42,379 nt of DNA from Candidatus Endomicrobium macrotermitis (lineage in GTDB: Bacteria > Elusimicrobiota > Endomicrobiia > Endomicrobiales > Endomicrobiaceae). Shown piece after piece: positions 40,271-42,379 of this stretch (position 1 is the first letter of the stretch; each line of letters opens with the position of its first letter). The notes beneath the pieces were generated by a model. That model was not told the DNA's origin. It searched no databases and saw nothing but the letters and a program-made list of their open reading frames with translations. The position numbers were made by a program, and so were the translations under genes. Where the stretch lies: NCBI GenBank assembly GCA_031271405.1, contig JAISVT010000024.1:1-42379 (forward strand). The letters run 5' to 3'.

Positions 40271-41575
40271 TTATTTGTTCTTTGCCGCTTCCGGGTCAAT
40301 TATCAACGTCAAAGGTTTTGCGCCGAAAATTTTATTTGCAGCCGCTTTAATGTCTGCAGCCGTAACATTATCTATATCGTCAAGATACTTTTCATCGTAT
40401 TTGTATCCCTGCCCCACAATTTCGCGCCATGCGTAATAATACGACTGTTTCCCTACGGTCTGCCTGTCCATTATGTAAAGGCCTTTGATATATGTCTTTG
40501 TGTCTTTGAGCTCCTGCGCGTCAACTTCTTTCGAACAGAAATCTTTTAATATCTCGTCTATTCTTTTAAGCGTCAAAGATATGTTTTTTTTATCGAGCCC
40601 TATGTAAACCGCGAAATAGCTTTCTCCGATTCTTGACGGATAAATCGCGCCGACTTCATAGGCAAGCCCCAGTTTTTCCCTGAGTTCGGTAAAAAGGACG
40701 CTTGTCATTCTGCCGCCCAAAAGAGCGTTGATGACTTTTAAAGTCACAAAATCCCTGCCGCTCAAAGACGGAGCCGGAAAACCCGTTATGATATACGCCT
40801 GATTGAATTTTCCGGAAACTTTAACTTCTTCGGGCTTTTTTAAATCTAAACTCAATACCGGCTTTTCGAGTTTCTTTCCGCTTTCGATATTGCCGAAATA
40901 TTTTTCAAGAGATTTTTTTACAACGCTTTCTTCGATATTTCCGGCTACGGATATTAAAATATTCGAAGCGTTATAAGAGTATTTGTGCCGGTCTTTAAGG
41001 TTTTCGGAAGTTAATGCGGAAACCGTTTTTTCGCTGCCCGCGACAGGGAAAGAGTACGAAGTATTTCCGTAAAATGCTTTTATAAAATTGTCTGAAGCCG
41101 TGCGGCCTATACTGTCTTTTCTCGAATTTAAAGCGGCGATCGTGTTTTGTTTTTCAAAATCGACTTCTTTTTCGTCAAAAAGAGGATTTTTTACGACATC
41201 CGAAAAAATTTCGCAGGCTTTATCGAAGTATTCGGATAAAAAACTCATATTAAAGCCGGACATATCGTAATCGGTATCGGCGTATAAATCCGCCCCGATA
41301 TTGTCGATGTCTTTTGCGAGCGTTTCAACGGAACGGTTTGCCGTCGCCTTAACCATAAGCCTTGCCGTCAGATTTGAAATCCCCGAGTTATTTTCATTTT
41401 CGCAGACCGCCGATACGGGCGTTACGACCCTTACCGACGCGACTTTCACGCCGCTTGTTTTATTGAATATGACTTTAATACCGTTTTTAAGCGTAAAATC
41501 GTTCATTTCGCCCCCCGCGTTTTGAACAAACAAAATCTGAACCAGTAAAATAAATATTCCTATTGTTTTTTTCAT
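40271..41575 (-). CDS. M16-family peptidase-like protein, non-catalytic partner
   Basis: The protein has 434 residues with an N-terminal signal peptide (MKKTIGIFILLVQILFVQ). The M16 fold is seen in NGIKVIF, PLFDEKEVDFEK and the later R/Y-type motifs (ALLGGRMTSVLFTELREKLG). At the place where active members have the HxxEH zinc site, this protein reads NNSGISNLTARLM, so it is very likely inactive. Such proteins pair with an active M16 partner. The gene at the window edge is the likely partner. Confidence 0.75.
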   Translation of the reverse strand: MKKTIGIFILLVQILFVQNAGGEMNDFTLKNGIKVIFNKTSGVKVASVRVVTPVSAVCENENNSGISNLTARLMVKATANRSVETLAKDIDNIGADLYADTDYDMSGFNMSFLSEYFDKACEIFSDVVKNPLFDEKEVDFEKQNTIAALNSRKDSIGRTASDNFIKAFYGNTSYSFPVAGSEKTVSALTSENLKDRHKYSYNASNILISVAGNIEESVVKKSLEKYFGNIESGKKLEKPVLSLDLKKPEEVKVSGKFNQAYIITGFPAPSLSGRDFVTLKVINALLGGRMTSVLFTELREKLGLAYEVGAIYPSRIGESYFAVYIGLDKKNISLTLKRIDEILKDFCSKEVDAQELKDTKTYIKGLYIMDRQTVGKQSYYYAWREIVGQGYKYDEKYLDDIDNVTAADIKAAANKIFGAKPLTLIIDPEAAKNK

Positions 41576-41621
41576 TTTTTAACCCTGGCATTAAACGGCT
41601 TTCGGCAAAAGCGCCTATTGT

Positions 41622-41646
41622 CTCGCCCTCTCCCGCAGGGGGCGAG
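41622..41646. repeat. Small hairpin in the gap between the M16 genes
   Basis: CTCGCCC and GGGCGAG pair over 7 bp. The sequence CTCTCCCGCAGGG is of the kind found in scattered intergenic repeats. No gene is seen in the gap. Confidence 0.5.
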
Positions 41647-41647
41647 G

Positions 41648-41678
41648 AAAAAACTTTCCCGATTACGAATTTCGGGAA
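41648..41678 (-). terminator. Intrinsic terminator behind the catalytic M16 gene
   Basis: In minus direction TTCCCGA and TCGGGAA form a 7-bp stem around a 9-nt loop, followed by AAGTTTTTT. It lies just behind the stop of the partial M16 gene and may separate it from its non-catalytic partner. Confidence 0.6.
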
Positions 41679-41685
41679 TTGACAG

Positions 41686-42379
41686 TCAAGGCTGCTTATT
41701 CGGCAGCAATGCCGCGTTTGTGATTTTATCCGCGGAATAATATTTCGCGAAAAAATCCCGGACGTCTTTTTCCGTCAAAGATTCTATTTTTAGCATATAG
41801 CTTTCAACTGCCTCCGGCCTTCCCATAAGCGTCCAATAGCCTACATTATAGGCGATGTCGGACGGAGTTTCGTGAGAAAAATTCCACGAAGTTTTCAGAG
41901 CGAGTTTTACCCTGTTAAGTTCTTCTCCGTCAATTCCGTTTTCGATTATGCTTTCTATCTGCTTTTTTATTTCGGCTTTTATTTCGCCGAAATTTTCAGG
42001 AGCGAAAACCGCGCTTATATACCCTATGCCGGTTCCTTTTACCGTCATAAACGAAGAGCCTACCGAATAAACCAAATGCTTTTCGTCTTTTAAAACCCTG
42101 TAAAGCCTTGAAGATTTTCCGCCGCCCAAAACCGACATAGCCAAATCCGCGGTAAAAATGTCGTCCGAACTTATATCCGGCCCCAAAAACCCGGAAATAA
42201 GATAGCCCACTTCGACTTTATCGTTTTTAGACAGGTCTTTTCCGCCGTGCGCGCTTTCCAAAGTTACGGGGTCGGGCAAAGCCGCTTTCTTCGGGAATTT
42301 TCCGAAAGTTTCGTCTATAAGTTTTTGCGTTTTGTCTTTGTCGAAATTTCCCGAAACTACCACGACCGTTTTTTCCGGC
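41686..42379 (-). CDS. M16-family metallopeptidase, C-terminal part (partial)
   Basis: The reading frame runs off the right edge, with 231 residues seen. The visible part holds the C-terminal M16 half: VVVSGNFD, SGFLGPD, VLGGGKSSRLYRVLKDEK, and an end of EKDVRDFFAKYY. The zinc site (HxxEH) would lie in the missing N-terminal half. It is probably the active partner of the neighbouring gene. Confidence 0.75.
   Translation of the reverse strand, partial: PEKTVVVVSGNFDKDKTQKLIDETFGKFPKKAALPDPVTLESAHGGKDLSKNDKVEVGYLISGFLGPDISSDDIFTADLAMSVLGGGKSSRLYRVLKDEKHLVYSVGSSFMTVKGTGIGYISAVFAPENFGEIKAEIKKQIESIIENGIDGEELNRVKLALKTSWNFSHETPSDIAYNVGYWTLMGRPEAVESYMLKIESLTEKDVRDFFAKYYSADKITNAALLPNKQP

Overview
The window holds most of an integrated short-tailed (podovirus-type) prophage (1 to about 32.83 kb) and the chromosome next to it (about 32.83-42.38 kb). 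The left end of the prophage lies outside the window. The right end lies at a tRNA-Val gene beside the integrase. The host is a low-GC bacterium with lipoproteins and an oligopeptide ABC importer. An Elusimicrobiota/Endomicrobia-like host is possible, but the sequence alone does not settle this.

Late region (1-18.6 kb, all minus strand, read from right to left): small and large terminase, a tiny ORF, P22-type portal, scaffold, N4-gp56/DUF4043-like capsid protein, two small membrane proteins, a tiny ORF, an NlpC/P60 endolysin candidate, a beta-rich surface protein, head-tail adaptor, pyocin-knob tail protein, a beta-propeller-like nozzle/stabilisation protein, two Ala/Gly/Ser/Gln-rich internal virion candidates, and a giant polyvalent protein. 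The polyvalent protein carries ADP-ribosyltransferase, HEAVH zincin and Barnase/EndoU/RelE-like nuclease segments and runs off the left edge. No tape-measure gene is present, as expected for a short tail.

Junction (18.6-18.96 kb): a short stretch dense in repeats separates early from late genes. It holds a hairpin, a 16-bp palindrome, three direct repeats and an inverted repeat with 13-bp arms.

Early region (18.8-30.5 kb, minus strand): tightly packed, often overlapping small genes. They include a PD-(D/E)XK nuclease-like protein, two cysteine-rich miniproteins, ASCH, YopX (two copies) and DUF1064 proteins. A lambda-O-like replication protein has four origin iterons inside its gene. A fusion protein ends in a Tad1/Acb2-like anti-defence domain. 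There are also a C5 cytosine methyltransferase with an internal duplication, a DUF4406 protein, an MT-A70 adenine methyltransferase and a truncated third methyltransferase.

Immunity and integration region (30.28-32.83 kb): overlapping divergent promoters, an operator candidate, an XRE repressor, an apparently leaderless gene for a lipoprotein that carries an XRE-like domain, a membrane-anchored protein and a tyrosine integrase with its terminator.

Host region: tRNA-Val(GAC), tRNA-Cys(GCA) and tRNA-Gly(CCC), none with an encoded CCA; a CCA-adding enzyme; an oppABCDF-type operon interrupted by repeat elements; and an M16 peptidase pair, one non-catalytic and one cut by the right edge.
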